From assembly GCF_001467695.1 (NCBI RefSeq), contig NZ_LNYE01000022.1, forward strand, positions 435,813 to 499,812: DNA of 64,000 nt, given 5' to 3'. The notes beneath the pieces were generated by a model, which was not told the DNA's origin, did no database searches, and saw nothing but the letters and a program-made list of their open reading frames with translations. The DNA is from Legionella gratiana. GTDB lineage: Bacteria; Pseudomonadota; Gammaproteobacteria; Legionellales; Legionellaceae. Position numbers and translations under genes: made by a program. Shown here one piece after another: positions 36,345-46,365 of this stretch; within the stretch, counting starts at the first letter, position 1; every line of letters begins with the position of its first letter.

Positions 36345-37016
36345 TTAGTACTCTATGATTTTTGCGGTAAAACTGCTTCTTAGATAAAATCCACGTGGTA
36401 ATGTTTTGATTTTATTTCCATGACTATCAAATCCATAACATAGAGATTTTCCGTTTGCAGCTTTAGGTCTAACTTGTAAATAATCTCCAAATTTTGCATC
36501 AAGGACCTCAAGATTCCCAGTGCTGATTTGTAATGTTAAATAATTCCAATCAGCCTCTAAAATACGTTCTTGTACCTCATCCGGAGACCATAAAAAACCT
36601 TGGCCAATTCTTCTTTGTGGATAAGGAATATCGGTATCTCCTTCGATAGGAACCCATAAAACTCTTTTTAACTTAGCGTAGCATTGTGATGTTTTCCATT
36701 GTTGTTGATGAATGGTTAATAAAGGAATAGAGGTAATAAAAGTTGATTCAGTGGGTCTTCCAGATTTACCAATAGGCAGAGTTTTGAGCTCTATACCCAA
36801 ATCTTTGAAATCAGGTAATGATTTATTGCTCGCATTGGTCCCTAAAGCTAATTCAAGTGCCTGTCCAACCCACCCTTTTCGTTGATTAGGATCGATCGGG
36901 ATAAGTAAATCTAAACCCATGCTTAATTGTGTAAAACTCAGGCCAGTAATACTCAAGCAACGTTCTATTAATTCAGCTTCAGTTTGTGGTGGTTTGCTTT
37001 TTAGCAATGAAATCAT
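36345..37016 (-). CDS. mutH: DNA mismatch repair endonuclease MutH
   Basis: MutH nicks unmethylated GATC strands during methyl-directed mismatch repair. The 223-residue product has GWVGQALELALG, the catalytic Asp/Glu/Lys set in LPDFKDLGIELKTLP, then ESTFITSIPLL and the C-terminal GFYLRSSFTAKII. ATG at 37016 has GAGGG upstream. The start lies inside the 3' end of the upstream channel gene (38-base overlap), so it is translated from the same operon. Presence of mutH predicts a Dam methylase elsewhere in the genome. Confidence 0.92.
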   Translation of the reverse strand: MISLLKSKPPQTEAELIERCLSITGLSFTQLSMGLDLLIPIDPNQRKGWVGQALELALGTNASNKSLPDFKDLGIELKTLPIGKSGRPTESTFITSIPLLTIHQQQWKTSQCYAKLKRVLWVPIEGDTDIPYPQRRIGQGFLWSPDEVQERILEADWNYLTLQISTGNLEVLDAKFGDYLQVRPKAANGKSLCYGFDSHGNKIKTLPRGFYLRSSFTAKIIEY

Positions 37017-39945
37017 TATGGCCCTCTTTTTCTTTAATCTCAACAGCAATGGGTTCAATAGGTGGTTTCACATTTGCTGCTTTAAATTGAGCCATAATAG
37101 CAAATAATACTTTGGATCGTACTTCAAAGCGAGTATGAATTTGAACATTTATAAAATAGCGTGCCTCAAACTCCAGGAGTGCCTCATCAATTTTCTTGAG
37201 AAAAACTTGAGCTGGTGGATCAGCAACAATTTCAGAGGTAGTTGCTAAAACATCTAGAATAATTTGTTGAATCATCACAGGATCATCTGAGCGATTTACT
37301 TTTATTGGAATGACTGTTCGAACAATACCGTCTTGATGTGTCCAATTAGTAAATGGCTTATTAAAAGTTTCTGCGTTAGGAATTAATACTTCCATATTAT
37401 CCCATGAAGAAACACGCATAGAACGAATACCAATATGAGCTACTCGTCCTTCATGCTCACCTATAGTCACTAAATCACCTTCTCTTACTGGTCTTTCAAT
37501 CAGGAGCATAAGGCCACCCACAATATTGCTAGCAAAGTCCCGTAAGCCAAATCCCATACCTACAGCTAACCCTCCAATAATCATTGACATACCACTAAAA
37601 TCAAATCCAAGTACATGAAGCGTTACAAAACCACCTAATAGAACAACAGCATATTGGCTAAAAACAGAAAGACTATTACGTATCCCTGGATCTTTTGTAT
37701 TTTTATATACCCATCGGTAACAAAACTCTCGTGTCCACTTAGAAGCCCAGGCAAAAAATGCAAGTAGAATAAAAAATTCGATTGTGCTATATACCGTAAT
37801 ATGAATACCAGGAAAATTAACAATCGTATATTGAGCAAATTTTCCTAAACTAATCATCACTAAAGAGTCAGAATACCAACCAAATAATTGGAATAAAACA
37901 AGAATACTGGTGATAAGTAATAAAATGCGCAGTATATTATCTATCGGCTTTAAAAAAACCTCGATCCATAACCATCCGTTTCGTAATGACGAAATCATTA
38001 ATTCAGAAAACAATTCAAGTGCATCAAATAATAAACCTCGAGCAAGAATGTATCCTACCAATACGAGTAAAACATAGGCTAAATATAAACTCATGCTCCA
38101 CGCTAAATTGGTGAAACCCAATAATCCAATAACGGCGGTAGAAAATACCGTGATTGGCACTAAAACAACCAATAGAGAAATAGCATTTCTAACATATCGT
38201 TTCTGGCTATTTAATAAAGGACCAAGTAAATATGGAATGACATCCTTACTTTTCCAAGCAACCAAAGATACAGTTAAAATAAACAACATAAATAAGCGAT
38301 TAAATATATCTTGGATCAAAATAGACAAAGGAAGTGAATGACCAATAGTCATTAAAGCTGTTGTCCATCCTCCGAAAAGCAATAACCATTTTAAACGATA
38401 ATACAACTTAACATCTTTTCCCGAAGAGTCAGTTATTCTCTCTAATAAAACTAAACGGGCTATTAAAATTAAAATCTTAAAGGTGAACCACACTGCAATT
38501 AATTTAAATAATAATTGATAATTCGCAAAGGAGATATGTGTAATAGAGAGCAGAACCCACAACATTGAAACCACACAAAAATAAGGTATGTTTCTTTGTA
38601 CTAAGACCAGTACACCATCATATAAGTAACCGGTTAAACGCGAACGTTCCTTATCTCTACCTAAAGTTTTTAAGAAGCGACTTATTAAAAAGGAAATAAC
38701 CGCTATGATTACAAAACTACTCCATAAGACAACTACGGATAAAGGAGTTAGCCATAAATAGCTATCATAAACTTTTAAACTTAATATCTTAATGTATTTA
38801 TAAAATAAACCAGGAATAGCGGCTATCTTATTAAGGATAATTGGCCAACTATTAATATTATAATCAGCTAAAGTTTGTCTTGAAGACATCAGTTTTTTCA
38901 GCTGTGCTTGATAATCTGTTAAACTTTTAAGCAACAGTTGTTTTTGTTTCTTCGATTCATTGATCTCTTCGGCCAAGGTTTTCTGTAATGCGTTGATCGA
39001 TTGTTTTAAACTGGCGACAGTAACAAGCTTTATTTCACTCTCAAGAAAAATATTTATTTGCTGTAACGATTTTTCAATCTTGGAGTATTGATTTAATGCA
39101 TCCTTGTAAATATCGGTAATTAATTGTAAATTTTTTGTATCAGGATTTTTAAGATAAATCATATCTCCTTTAACAACTGTTCTTTGGATGCTTAAAGCAT
39201 TAAGACGATTTTGGATTACAGCAATATACTGATTATTAATGAGTAGCTTTGCTTCATAATCAGATGAAGATAAGGGTACTGATTTAGAGCGCTTATCCGT
39301 CTGATTGTTCGTATTTTCATAAAGATCAAGTAATTGTCGATTAAGCTTTTCTTTTAAAGTTCTTATTTGCACTAACTTTTGTTCAAGAACGAATGTTGAG
39401 TGCCAAACTTCTAAATTTTTTATTTCATCATTGAGTGCAGACTGATAATCATTTGCAAGTTTTAAATTATCAGTAGTTAACTGTATTGTTTGTTTATTGA
39501 TTAGAAGTAAATTTTCTACCTTTGCCACTCGCTCAGGAACAGTTGTATCTTCTTTAATAATAGGTAATTGTTGAAGGAGCTTTAAACGCTGATTTAAGTC
39601 GTTTTGCTCTTTATTCTCGTGATCTAGAAAACTCTCTAGGCTTTTTATTTTAACATCTATCATTGTGAGTATTGAAGATACCTGCTTCATTTTAGCGGCA
39701 TACTCTTGTTCGTTTTTAAGGGTTATGGGTTGCTTTGTCTCCTGAATTGAGGCCATCAAATGTGCCTTTTCTTGGGTTAAGTATTCAATAAAAGTAGCAG
39801 GACTTTTTACAGGCACTGGAGCAGTTGTTGTTGCTGCATATAATGAACAACCAAAAAACAAAAAGAATAAAAAAATGGTGCATTTTCGACTTATAGCTAT
39901 TGCTTGAAAAGCTAATTGCTTAATGAAAAAAAACACATTATGCAT
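36979..39945 (-). CDS. MscK/KefA-like mechanosensitive channel
   Basis: About 990 residues. A signal peptide precedes a long periplasmic coiled-coil region (to about residue 390). Around eight further membrane helices follow, then the MscS pore helix region with GGLAVGMGFGLRDFASNIVGGLMLLIERPVREGDLVTIGEHEGRV. This layout is MscK rather than short MscS. It protects cells from osmotic downshock. The ATG at 39945 gives a good signal peptide. A TTG at 40029 with AGGA upstream would extend it by 28 residues and overlap aspS by 26 bases. The 3' end overlaps mutH. Confidence 0.85.
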   Translation of the reverse strand: MHNVFFFIKQLAFQAIAISRKCTIFLFFLFFGCSLYAATTTAPVPVKSPATFIEYLTQEKAHLMASIQETKQPITLKNEQEYAAKMKQVSSILTMIDVKIKSLESFLDHENKEQNDLNQRLKLLQQLPIIKEDTTVPERVAKVENLLLINKQTIQLTTDNLKLANDYQSALNDEIKNLEVWHSTFVLEQKLVQIRTLKEKLNRQLLDLYENTNNQTDKRSKSVPLSSSDYEAKLLINNQYIAVIQNRLNALSIQRTVVKGDMIYLKNPDTKNLQLITDIYKDALNQYSKIEKSLQQINIFLESEIKLVTVASLKQSINALQKTLAEEINESKKQKQLLLKSLTDYQAQLKKLMSSRQTLADYNINSWPIILNKIAAIPGLFYKYIKILSLKVYDSYLWLTPLSVVVLWSSFVIIAVISFLISRFLKTLGRDKERSRLTGYLYDGVLVLVQRNIPYFCVVSMLWVLLSITHISFANYQLLFKLIAVWFTFKILILIARLVLLERITDSSGKDVKLYYRLKWLLLFGGWTTALMTIGHSLPLSILIQDIFNRLFMLFILTVSLVAWKSKDVIPYLLGPLLNSQKRYVRNAISLLVVLVPITVFSTAVIGLLGFTNLAWSMSLYLAYVLLVLVGYILARGLLFDALELFSELMISSLRNGWLWIEVFLKPIDNILRILLLITSILVLFQLFGWYSDSLVMISLGKFAQYTIVNFPGIHITVYSTIEFFILLAFFAWASKWTREFCYRWVYKNTKDPGIRNSLSVFSQYAVVLLGGFVTLHVLGFDFSGMSMIIGGLAVGMGFGLRDFASNIVGGLMLLIERPVREGDLVTIGEHEGRVAHIGIRSMRVSSWDNMEVLIPNAETFNKPFTNWTHQDGIVRTVIPIKVNRSDDPVMIQQIILDVLATTSEIVADPPAQVFLKKIDEALLEFEARYFINVQIHTRFEVRSKVLFAIMAQFKAANVKPPIEPIAVEIKEKEGHNDFIAKKQTTTN

Positions 39946-40003
39946 GAAGGATGGACGTATGTTATTAGTTCCTGTCGTCAACAGACGCCCTAATCCTAAT
40001 AAA

Positions 40004-41785
40004 TTATTTAGTTTGCGTAGTTGGAGCAAGTCTTATTCCTAATTCTATTAGTTGTGCACTACCCGTGGGGGATGGTGCACTCGTTAAAGGACACGATGCT
40101 GTTTGAGTTTTAGGAAAAGCAATTACATCTCTAATTGATGTTGAATCTGTTAATAACATAGCTAAACGATCGATGCCAAGCGCAATGCCTCCGTGTGGAG
40201 GAGCTCCATATTGTAAAGCATCCAGTAAAAAACCAAATTTTTCCTGAGCCTCTTGTTCATTAATTCCAAGTAACTCAAACACCGCTTTTTGTAATTCTGA
40301 TTGATGGATACGTATCGATCCACCACCAATTTCATAGCCATTAATCACTATATCATAGGCTTTAGCTAATATATGTGTAGGGTTAGCACGTAAATGATTA
40401 GGATCTAAATCTTTTGGTGAGGTAAAAGGATGATGCATAGGACTTAATTTGTTGTTCTCATAATCCAATTCAAACATGGGCCAGTCGATAATCCATAACA
40501 GCTCCCATCCCTCTTTGAGTAATTTTTTATCATGTCCCAATTTAATTCGCAATGCACCCATTGATTCATTGACTGTATGATTTTTATCCGCACCAAAGAA
40601 AATAACATCACCGGTTTTGGCTTCAGTACGACTCAAAATAGCATGAACGGCTTCTTCTGAAAGAAACTTCAAAATTGGTGATTGTAGTCCTGCCATTCCT
40701 TCATCACGATTATTTACTTTAATATAAGCAAGTCCCTTGGCACCGTAAATAGCGACAAAACGTCCATAATCATCCAAATCTTTTCTACTAAGATCACAAC
40801 CACCAGGTAATCTTAGAGCAACTACTCTTGAGCCAGTATCATTGGCTGCAACTGAAAATACTTTAAAATCACATTCTTTTACTAAATCTGCTACATCAAC
40901 AAGTTCTAAAGGGTTACGCAAGTCTGGTTTATCACTGCCAAAGCGTCTCATTGCTTCAGCATAAGACATTCTATGTAGTTTTTCAGGTAAATCCACATTA
41001 AGAATTTGCTTAAATACCGTTTTTAGCAAACCTTCTATAAGATTTAAAATGCGTTCTTCATCAATAAAAGCCATTTCAATATCAAGCTGAGTAAATTCAG
41101 GTTGTCTATCAGCGCGCAGATCTTCATCGCGAAAGCAACGAACAATCTGATAGTATTTGTCGAATCCTGAAATCATCAATAATTGTTTAAATAGTTGTGG
41201 TGATTGCGGTAAAGCATAAAATTGTCCGGGGTGAACTCGTGAAGGAACTAAATAATCTCGTGCGCCTTCGGGTGTTGCCTTCGTTAACATAGGTGTTTCA
41301 ATATCAAGAAAATTTTGCTCATTAAGATAAGTACGAATACAGCTATTTAACTGATGTCGTACAGTTAACTTATGCTTCATAACAGGACGTCGCAAATCAA
41401 TATAGCGGTATTTATAGCGTAAGTCTTCATTAACTATCTGAAAGTCATCAGGCAAAAAAGGAGGTGTAGGTGATTGATTTAAGATCTCCAACCGTGTTCC
41501 AACTACTTCAACCTTTCCAGTTGTCATCGCTTCATTAATCATACCATCAGGTCTTTGACGTACAATTCCAGTTATTCGTACCACAAATTCAGAACGTAGT
41601 TTTTCGGCATCAGAAAAAGCGTTTACATTTTCTGGTTCATATACAACTTGCAATAAGCCTGAGCTATCACGAATGTCTAAAAATATCACTCCACCATGGT
41701 CACGACGATTATGAACCCAGCCGCATACAATCACTTCTTTCCCTAAACTTAATTCATTAACCTCTAAACAATGGTGTGTGCGCAT
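40004..41785 (-). CDS. aspS: Aspartyl-tRNA synthetase
   Basis: Bacterial-type class II synthetase of 593 residues. The N-terminal OB-fold anticodon domain includes [21 protein letters not shown]. Motif 2 region is [21 protein letters not shown], with the GAD insertion domain between. Motif 3 is [13 protein letters not shown]. The bacterial C-terminal extension is present. Third gene of an operon after fmdB-like and DUF502 genes; 24 bases separate it from the DUF502 gene. Whether it is discriminating or charges tRNA-Asn as well cannot be read with certainty. Confidence 0.96.
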   Translation of the reverse strand: MRTHHCLEVNELSLGKEVIVCGWVHNRRDHGGVIFLDIRDSSGLLQVVYEPENVNAFSDAEKLRSEFVVRITGIVRQRPDGMINEAMTTGKVEVVGTRLEILNQSPTPPFLPDDFQIVNEDLRYKYRYIDLRRPVMKHKLTVRHQLNSCIRTYLNEQNFLDIETPMLTKATPEGARDYLVPSRVHPGQFYALPQSPQLFKQLLMISGFDKYYQIVRCFRDEDLRADRQPEFTQLDIEMAFIDEERILNLIEGLLKTVFKQILNVDLPEKLHRMSYAEAMRRFGSDKPDLRNPLELVDVADLVKECDFKVFSVAANDTGSRVVALRLPGGCDLSRKDLDDYGRFVAIYGAKGLAYIKVNNRDEGMAGLQSPILKFLSEEAVHAILSRTEAKTGDVIFFGADKNHTVNESMGALRIKLGHDKKLLKEGWELLWIIDWPMFELDYENNKLSPMHHPFTSPKDLDPNHLRANPTHILAKAYDIVINGYEIGGGSIRIHQSELQKAVFELLGINEQEAQEKFGFLLDALQYGAPPHGGIALGIDRLAMLLTDSTSIRDVIAFPKTQTASCPLTSAPSPTGSAQLIELGIRLAPTTQTK

Positions 41786-41809
41786 ATAAAACCGCCTATG
41801 TATTATTTA

Positions 41810-42439
41810 TCAACTTGTTACTATTAATGCCGCACCTTGCGTAGGTGGCATTACTCCTAAAGAAATTATAAATTTCAGTGCTTCATCAATACTCATATCC
41901 AACTCCACAACATCTCGCTTAGGAATCATCATCAGAAAACCTGACGTGGGATTAGGAGTAGTTGGTATAAATACAGAAATCAGTGTATCTTGTATTTTAT
42001 CATTAATTTGGCTATTTGCTGTCCCCGTTTGAAAAGCAATACTCCATAATCCTTTACGCGGGTATTCAATGATGACTACTTTACGAAAAGCTTCGCTGTT
42101 TGTTGATACAACTGCATGAATCACTTGCTTTACTGTCTTATAAATAGAGCGAACCAATGGAATTTTTGAAAGGATAGATTCGCCCCATGCCACAAGTCTT
42201 TGCCCAAAATAATTAGTAGCGATTACCCCTGTAACAAGCAATATAACTAACGATAAAATAACTCCTAAACCAGGAATATGATGTCCTATCAATTGTTCAG
42301 GCTGATAGACTTTAGGAATTAAAGCTAAAGTATTATCAAGTAAGTCAATAATGAAGCGTAACACACCAATGGTGATAAGTATGGGCAACCATACCACCAA
42401 TCCAGCAAGTAAATAACGTCTTAATGACAGTGCTTTCAC
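41810..42439 (-). CDS. DUF502 family membrane protein
   Basis: A 209-residue protein with two N-terminal membrane helices (LAGLVVWLPILITIGVLRFI and LGVILSLVILLVTGVIATNY). The DUF502 body follows: FGQRLVAWGESILSKIPLVRSIY, then VFIPTTPNPTSGFLMMIPK. Function unknown. The gene very often sits between an FmdB-like zinc-ribbon gene and aspS in gammaproteobacteria, as here. It overlaps the fmdB-like stop by four bases (ATGA). Confidence 0.9.
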   Translation of the reverse strand: MKALSLRRYLLAGLVVWLPILITIGVLRFIIDLLDNTLALIPKVYQPEQLIGHHIPGLGVILSLVILLVTGVIATNYFGQRLVAWGESILSKIPLVRSIYKTVKQVIHAVVSTNSEAFRKVVIIEYPRKGLWSIAFQTGTANSQINDKIQDTLISVFIPTTPNPTSGFLMMIPKRDVVELDMSIDEALKFIISLGVMPPTQGAALIVTS

Positions 42440-42726
42440 TTAGTATCACCATCTTGTGTTGCTTTAGCAACAGTCGACTCTTTTGTTTGAGCAGTGGTAG
42501 TAGCGTTATCTTTTTTAGTTCCTCCCTCTTCCGACTTACTGCTTTTATTTTTAAAGTCAGTAGCATACCATCCAGTGCCCTTCAATTGAAAACCAGCAGC
42601 GGAAACCAATTTAACTACCGTATCCTTATAACAAACAGGACATTGTTTTACTGGTTCGTCACTAATTTTTTGCATCAAATCAAATTGGTGATGACAACTT
42701 GTACATTGATATTCATAAATTGGCAT
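42436..42726 (-). CDS. FmdB-type zinc-ribbon protein
   Basis: A 96-residue protein beginning MPIYEYQCTSCHHQFDLMQKI, followed by a second Cys pair (KQCPVCYKD). Together these form the FmdB/CxxC_CxxC zinc ribbon. The KLVSAAGFQLKGTGWYATDF block is also characteristic. The tail is low-complexity Lys/Thr/Ala. It is a putative regulatory or rRNA-linked protein of unknown role. First gene of the operon leading to aspS and mutH, coupled by ATGA to the DUF502 gene. Confidence 0.9.
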   Translation of the reverse strand: MPIYEYQCTSCHHQFDLMQKISDEPVKQCPVCYKDTVVKLVSAAGFQLKGTGWYATDFKNKSSKSEEGGTKKDNATTTAQTKESTVAKATQDGDTK

Positions 42727-42955
42727 CTAAAGCAACTCCATAAACTTCATATTATTTAGTTTAACCTATAATTATAGCTAACTCATAAAGAATGAACAAT
42801 ATGTGTAGGTAATCTCGAATATCTCACTAGAATCAACATGATCAAAAGCATTCCCACCATGATTTTATAAATACAATATATATTATTTGAAGTTTTTCAA
42901 GACAGTTAATAGATGAACTCACCCGCTTTTGTTCACGAATTAGAAACACGCCTTT

Positions 42956-44074
42956 CTATATTTTAATAAAAATTTTTCGCCAGTATAAAAAGGAAGCTAC
43001 TAAAAAGTTTAAGAAAAGAAACATTAATGAATAAAACAGCCCCGCATTTTTAGGACTAAAATTACCGAATAAATATTCTGTAATCACCACACGTATTATA
43101 TCCTGTGTTCCATCGGGTAATGGTAATAAGAAAAAAGATTGGATTTTTAATAACATCACATGGAAAATAAAAATAAATAATGCATTCATACCAAGGATCT
43201 TAAAAGGAAATGACCATTTGGTATACCTCATTATATCAATAATAAAATAACATAAACTAAAAACAATAAGTGAAAATCCACTACACCATAAGACAAAAGA
43301 GCTTGTCCACAACTGTTTATTTATTGGAAAGCTATAATTCCATACCCATCCTAATAAAAGAAAGAGCAAACCTACTGCAACCATCATAATACATTTCGTT
43401 TGTTTTTGAGTATGAGTCAGCAAAAAACTTCCTGCAATGACGCCAGAAAGCGTTGTGGCAACAGAAGGGATAGTACTTAAAAGTCCTTCCGAATCAAAAT
43501 TTTTAAAGAATAAGTGGGGCGGAGAAAAGATTAACTGATCAATATAGCCAACCCAATTTCGAGCCATACTTAATTGATTCACTCCAACACCTGGCAGGTG
43601 AATTTGAGTCAGAAAATACCAATAACCTAATAGTATGCCCCAAAAAATAAAAATCTGTGCTCTTACTGTTGTATGAAGATAAAGAAAAGCACAAATTAAA
43701 TAACACAGGGCGATGCGTTGCAAAATACCATAAACTCTTATTGTTGATACATCAATAGGTTTAGGAAAAACATTAATCAAAATACCGAATAAAAACAAAA
43801 TGATAGTGCGTTTAAAAATACTATAATAAACTTCCCTTTTACTTTCTTCTTTTACATGTTTTTTTAAACTAATAACCGTAGTCATCCCAACAATAAATAA
43901 AAAACTTGGAAATACCAGATCAGCTAAAGTACAACCATCCCATTCGGAATGCAGTAAAATAGGATAGGAAATCCTCATTCCTAAGCTATTTACTATGACC
44001 ATAAGTGCCATTGTCAAACCACGAAAGACATCTAAAGATAAGATCCGCTCGTTTTGAAGCAAATGAGTACTCAT
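42956..44074 (-). CDS. NagX/heparan-alpha-glucosaminide acetyltransferase-like membrane protein
   Basis: A 372-residue polytopic protein with the family opening RILSLDVFRGLTMALMVIVN, then LADLVFPSFLFIVGMT with its conserved Asp and Phe-Leu-Phe run. About ten membrane helices follow. Bacterial NagX homologues acetylate glucosamine derivatives or act as amino-sugar-linked membrane proteins; some are annotated DUF5009 or DUF1624. No sugar catabolic genes flank it. No good ribosome site precedes the ATG. Confidence 0.82.
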   Translation of the reverse strand: MSTHLLQNERILSLDVFRGLTMALMVIVNSLGMRISYPILLHSEWDGCTLADLVFPSFLFIVGMTTVISLKKHVKEESKREVYYSIFKRTIILFLFGILINVFPKPIDVSTIRVYGILQRIALCYLICAFLYLHTTVRAQIFIFWGILLGYWYFLTQIHLPGVGVNQLSMARNWVGYIDQLIFSPPHLFFKNFDSEGLLSTIPSVATTLSGVIAGSFLLTHTQKQTKCIMMVAVGLLFLLLGWVWNYSFPINKQLWTSSFVLWCSGFSLIVFSLCYFIIDIMRYTKWSFPFKILGMNALFIFIFHVMLLKIQSFFLLPLPDGTQDIIRVVITEYLFGNFSPKNAGLFYSLMFLFLNFLVASFLYWRKIFIKI

Positions 44075-44113
44075 AAAATAATTTATCTAAAAAAGAAACA
44101 TAATAACAGGATA

Positions 44114-45013
44114 CTAAATTGTCTTCAAACCACGCACAGGAACATCCATGTGATACACATAATGTTTGATGATCTGCTCTGCTTGTTCACAAGTTAATGG
44201 TTTACTAATTGCACCCTCCATAAAATAATGCTGGCAATCATATTTCACTACATCCGCTTCAAATCCTGTTAATGCAATAATAGGCACATGATATTGAGTC
44301 TCTCTTTCTTTTTGTCGAAATTGCTTTGCTACTATATAACCTGAAGAATCTTCTAAACCGATATCCATCAGCACTAAATCATATTTCCCAGGTTGGAATA
44401 ATTTCACAGCACTATCCGCTGAATTGGCAATATCTACATGACAATTTAAAGCGGTTAATAATGCTTTTTCAACATTCTGTGCAATAATATTATCTTCTAC
44501 CATAAGAATTTTAGGTAAATACACCTCTTTTAATACCTGCTCTGCATGTTGAACGTTTTCTATATAATTTTCTGTATGTACTTCAATTTCCTTATTTTGG
44601 GGTAAATGATTCAATATAACAATCAAACCAATTAAATCTTTTTTACGATCATGCATCGGTATACGAGAAGATCGAAAGTAATAATTCTTACCCGAACTAT
44701 CTACAATGGGTTTTTCTTGTACATTGTGTTGAGGAATGCCTGAAAAAAGTACTTTCATATCATCCAGCTTTAATTCTTCTACTCGATCTTTATTCCAATG
44801 ACCAAATTCTTCCATTTGTTGATAAGGGGTACCTTTCAAGTCTTTCAGAGTATTTAGTCCTAATAATTTTATAAAGTTATTGTTACATCCTTTTAAATTA
44901 CAATCAGTGTCCAACCAATAAACAATATTGGGCATTGAGTTAATAATTTCCATATAATATTGATGTATGGAATCAATATCTTCTTGAGATTCATTTTTTG
45001 CGTAGGAAGACAT
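44114..45013 (-). CDS. PAS plus receiver-domain protein lacking a kinase domain
   Basis: Residues about 22-140 form a PAS sensor (YWLDTDCNLKGCNNNFIKLLG). Residues about 165-290 form a response-regulator receiver: acidic pocket MVEDN, phosphoacceptor in LVLMDIGLEDSSGYIVA, Thr in IIALTGFEAD and Lys in GAISKPL. There is no histidine kinase or output domain between or after them. It is therefore a stand-alone PAS-REC protein that may be a phosphate sink or protein-interaction switch. GGAG lies upstream of the ATG. Legionella encode several hybrid sensors with similar PAS and receiver modules. Confidence 0.8.
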   Translation of the reverse strand: MSSYAKNESQEDIDSIHQYYMEIINSMPNIVYWLDTDCNLKGCNNNFIKLLGLNTLKDLKGTPYQQMEEFGHWNKDRVEELKLDDMKVLFSGIPQHNVQEKPIVDSSGKNYYFRSSRIPMHDRKKDLIGLIVILNHLPQNKEIEVHTENYIENVQHAEQVLKEVYLPKILMVEDNIIAQNVEKALLTALNCHVDIANSADSAVKLFQPGKYDLVLMDIGLEDSSGYIVAKQFRQKERETQYHVPIIALTGFEADVVKYDCQHYFMEGAISKPLTCEQAEQIIKHYVYHMDVPVRGLKTI

Positions 45014-45072
45014 GCAAATACTCCAGTAAATTTATAATTTGCATGTAAATTATAGTACAGATTAATTAGCGT

Positions 45073-45112
45073 CAGTTTGATATAAAAATAAAGTATTTTT
45101 TATATCAAACTG
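45073..45112. terminator. 16-bp inverted repeat between the PAS-REC and His-rich protein genes
   Basis: CAGTTTGATATAAAAA (45073-45088) pairs perfectly with 45097-45112. It lies about 70 bases after the stop of the minus-strand gene at 45182. A TTTTATTT run follows on the plus side, so termination is strongest for plus-strand transcripts. Confidence 0.65.
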
Positions 45113-45181
45113 TTTTATTTGGAACTACTAGAAATCCTCTTGAAGAATATCTAATTACTGCAGTTGCTTAAAAAACAGGTA

Positions 45182-45892
45182 TTAACTAATAATCCATTCA
45201 ACTTGCTGTTTCAAGTCAATAGAAATCGCTGAAAGCTCTTCAAGCTCATAATCCATATATGGATTTTCAACTGTGCCATTTACCTCATGTTCCAAGATTT
45301 TCTTATCGCGTTCTTGATGTAACCATAAAATCTGTGGAGTAAATATATGAAGCATTCCCTCTATCCATTTGTCAAGTACTTGCCAATAAGGATCATTAAT
45401 TAAGGTCATTTTATAACGTTTGATTAAGCGAGCAGTTTGTTCGGAACCATACCAAATTTCAGAGGTTACCCATCGATTTACAGTAAATAAGCGAATTGGC
45501 TGTCCTAATTGATTCATGCCGATAGCCACCAAATGCGTCATAGGGTTATCAATGTATCTGTCCCAATCTGCTAATGGTGTGGGTTTAACGCTTTTAGGAA
45601 TATGCTTGTAACGTAAAAAACAATGAAAATGACCATGCTCTGTGCTTTCATAGTTTTCGCGATGACAATGGTAAAAATATTGCGATCCAGTTTTATGATC
45701 GATGCGATCTCCTTGTGGATAATGGCTCATTCGTTCAAATTTTCGCTTATTTTTTAAAGTATAATGAAGAATGTTTTTTCCTTTAGATGTCATCAATTGT
45801 TGTGCTTCTAAAATTTGTTGTGCGTAGCCTAAGTAAATTTTCTTATGCCATTTGCTGAGTTGAGGTAAATTAAATTCAGAGTGAGTAATCAT
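45182..45892 (-). CDS. Conserved hypothetical protein with His/Cys motif, partner candidate of the Cys-Gly repeat protein
   Basis: A 236-residue soluble protein without signal peptide. The central segment YFYHCHRENYESTEHGHFHCF is dense in potential metal ligands (HxH, HxHFHC), followed by DRYIDNPMTHLVAIGMNQ. I have seen similar proteins given a DUF label (possibly DUF6969), but I cannot confirm this. The gene lies directly downstream of the secreted (CxG) repeat protein on the same strand, separated by 72 bases that contain a terminator-like hairpin. This suggests controlled readthrough from the abundant small gene. Function unknown; metal binding is inferred. Confidence 0.6.
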   Translation of the reverse strand: MITHSEFNLPQLSKWHKKIYLGYAQQILEAQQLMTSKGKNILHYTLKNKRKFERMSHYPQGDRIDHKTGSQYFYHCHRENYESTEHGHFHCFLRYKHIPKSVKPTPLADWDRYIDNPMTHLVAIGMNQLGQPIRLFTVNRWVTSEIWYGSEQTARLIKRYKMTLINDPYWQVLDKWIEGMLHIFTPQILWLHQERDKKILEHEVNGTVENPYMDYELEELSAISIDLKQQVEWIIS

Positions 45893-45921
45893 ATCTTTAC
45901 TACATAGAGAAGATGAAATAA

Positions 45922-45951
45922 TAAAGAGGTAGTACTACAACTACCTCTTTA
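45922..45951 (-). terminator. Hairpin between the CxG-repeat gene and its downstream neighbour
   Basis: An 11-bp perfect stem (45922-45932 / 45941-45951) with an eight-base loop, beginning 13 bases after the minus-strand stop. The trailing sequence on the minus strand is ATTATTT, only moderately T-rich, so partial readthrough to the gene at 45892 is plausible. Confidence 0.7.
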
Positions 45952-45964
45952 CAGACACTGATGA

Positions 45965-46201
45965 TTAGTCGCCAGAGCAACCACCACAGCCTTTGCAACC
46001 AGCACAACCTTTGCAGCCTTTGCAACCAGTACAACCTTTGCAACCCTTACAGCCTTTACAGCCTTTACAGCCTTTACAGCCTTTACAACCATTGCAAGAG
46101 CTTGAAGTAGCTGTAGAAGCATCATCTGCATAAGCAACAGAAACTACAGGTGCTGCTAGTACAGTTAGTAGAGCGGCTACTGCCATTGTTGATTTTTTCA
46201 T
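45965..46201 (-). CDS. Secreted cysteine-glycine repeat protein, (Cys-x-Gly)14
   Basis: AAGGAAG precedes the ATG. A signal peptide ([18 protein letters not shown] to VAYA) leads into a short linker ([10 protein letters not shown]). Fourteen consecutive Cys-x-Gly triplets follow, ten of them Cys-Lys-Gly, ending in Asp. Every third residue is cysteine across 42 residues. Such a chain could be a metal-buffering peptide, a cross-linked surface protein or the precursor of a modified metallophore; the bufferin-type RiPPs of MNIO (DUF692) enzymes are also Cys-rich secreted peptides. No DUF692 gene is in the window. Low-complexity DNA could change repeat number by slippage. Confidence 0.8.
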   Translation of the reverse strand: MKKSTMAVAALLTVLAAPVVSVAYADDASTATSSSCNGCKGCKGCKGCKGCKGCKGCTGCKGCKGCAGCKGCGGCSGD

Positions 46202-46365
46202 AATTTTACTTCCTTGATAGTTAATGATTTTTTAACCCACTTAGATATTAGCAAATAAATTAGGATTTTGCCTCTCTTTTTAATAAAAAAATGCGTTATA
46301 TATATACTTTTCTTGAAAATTTACTTGGTAATAGGAGCGCAAATTTCTAAATGTTCATTGAAAAC

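Noticed and set aside
45949..46137. 62-aa Val/Lys/Ala-rich repeat frame
   Set aside because: It is the repeat DNA of the CxG protein read in another frame.
45965..46201. Reading the 15-18 base tandem CxG DNA as a CRISPR or satellite array
   Set aside because: There are no spacers, the periodicity is codon-based, and it sits in a frame with signal peptide and ribosome site.
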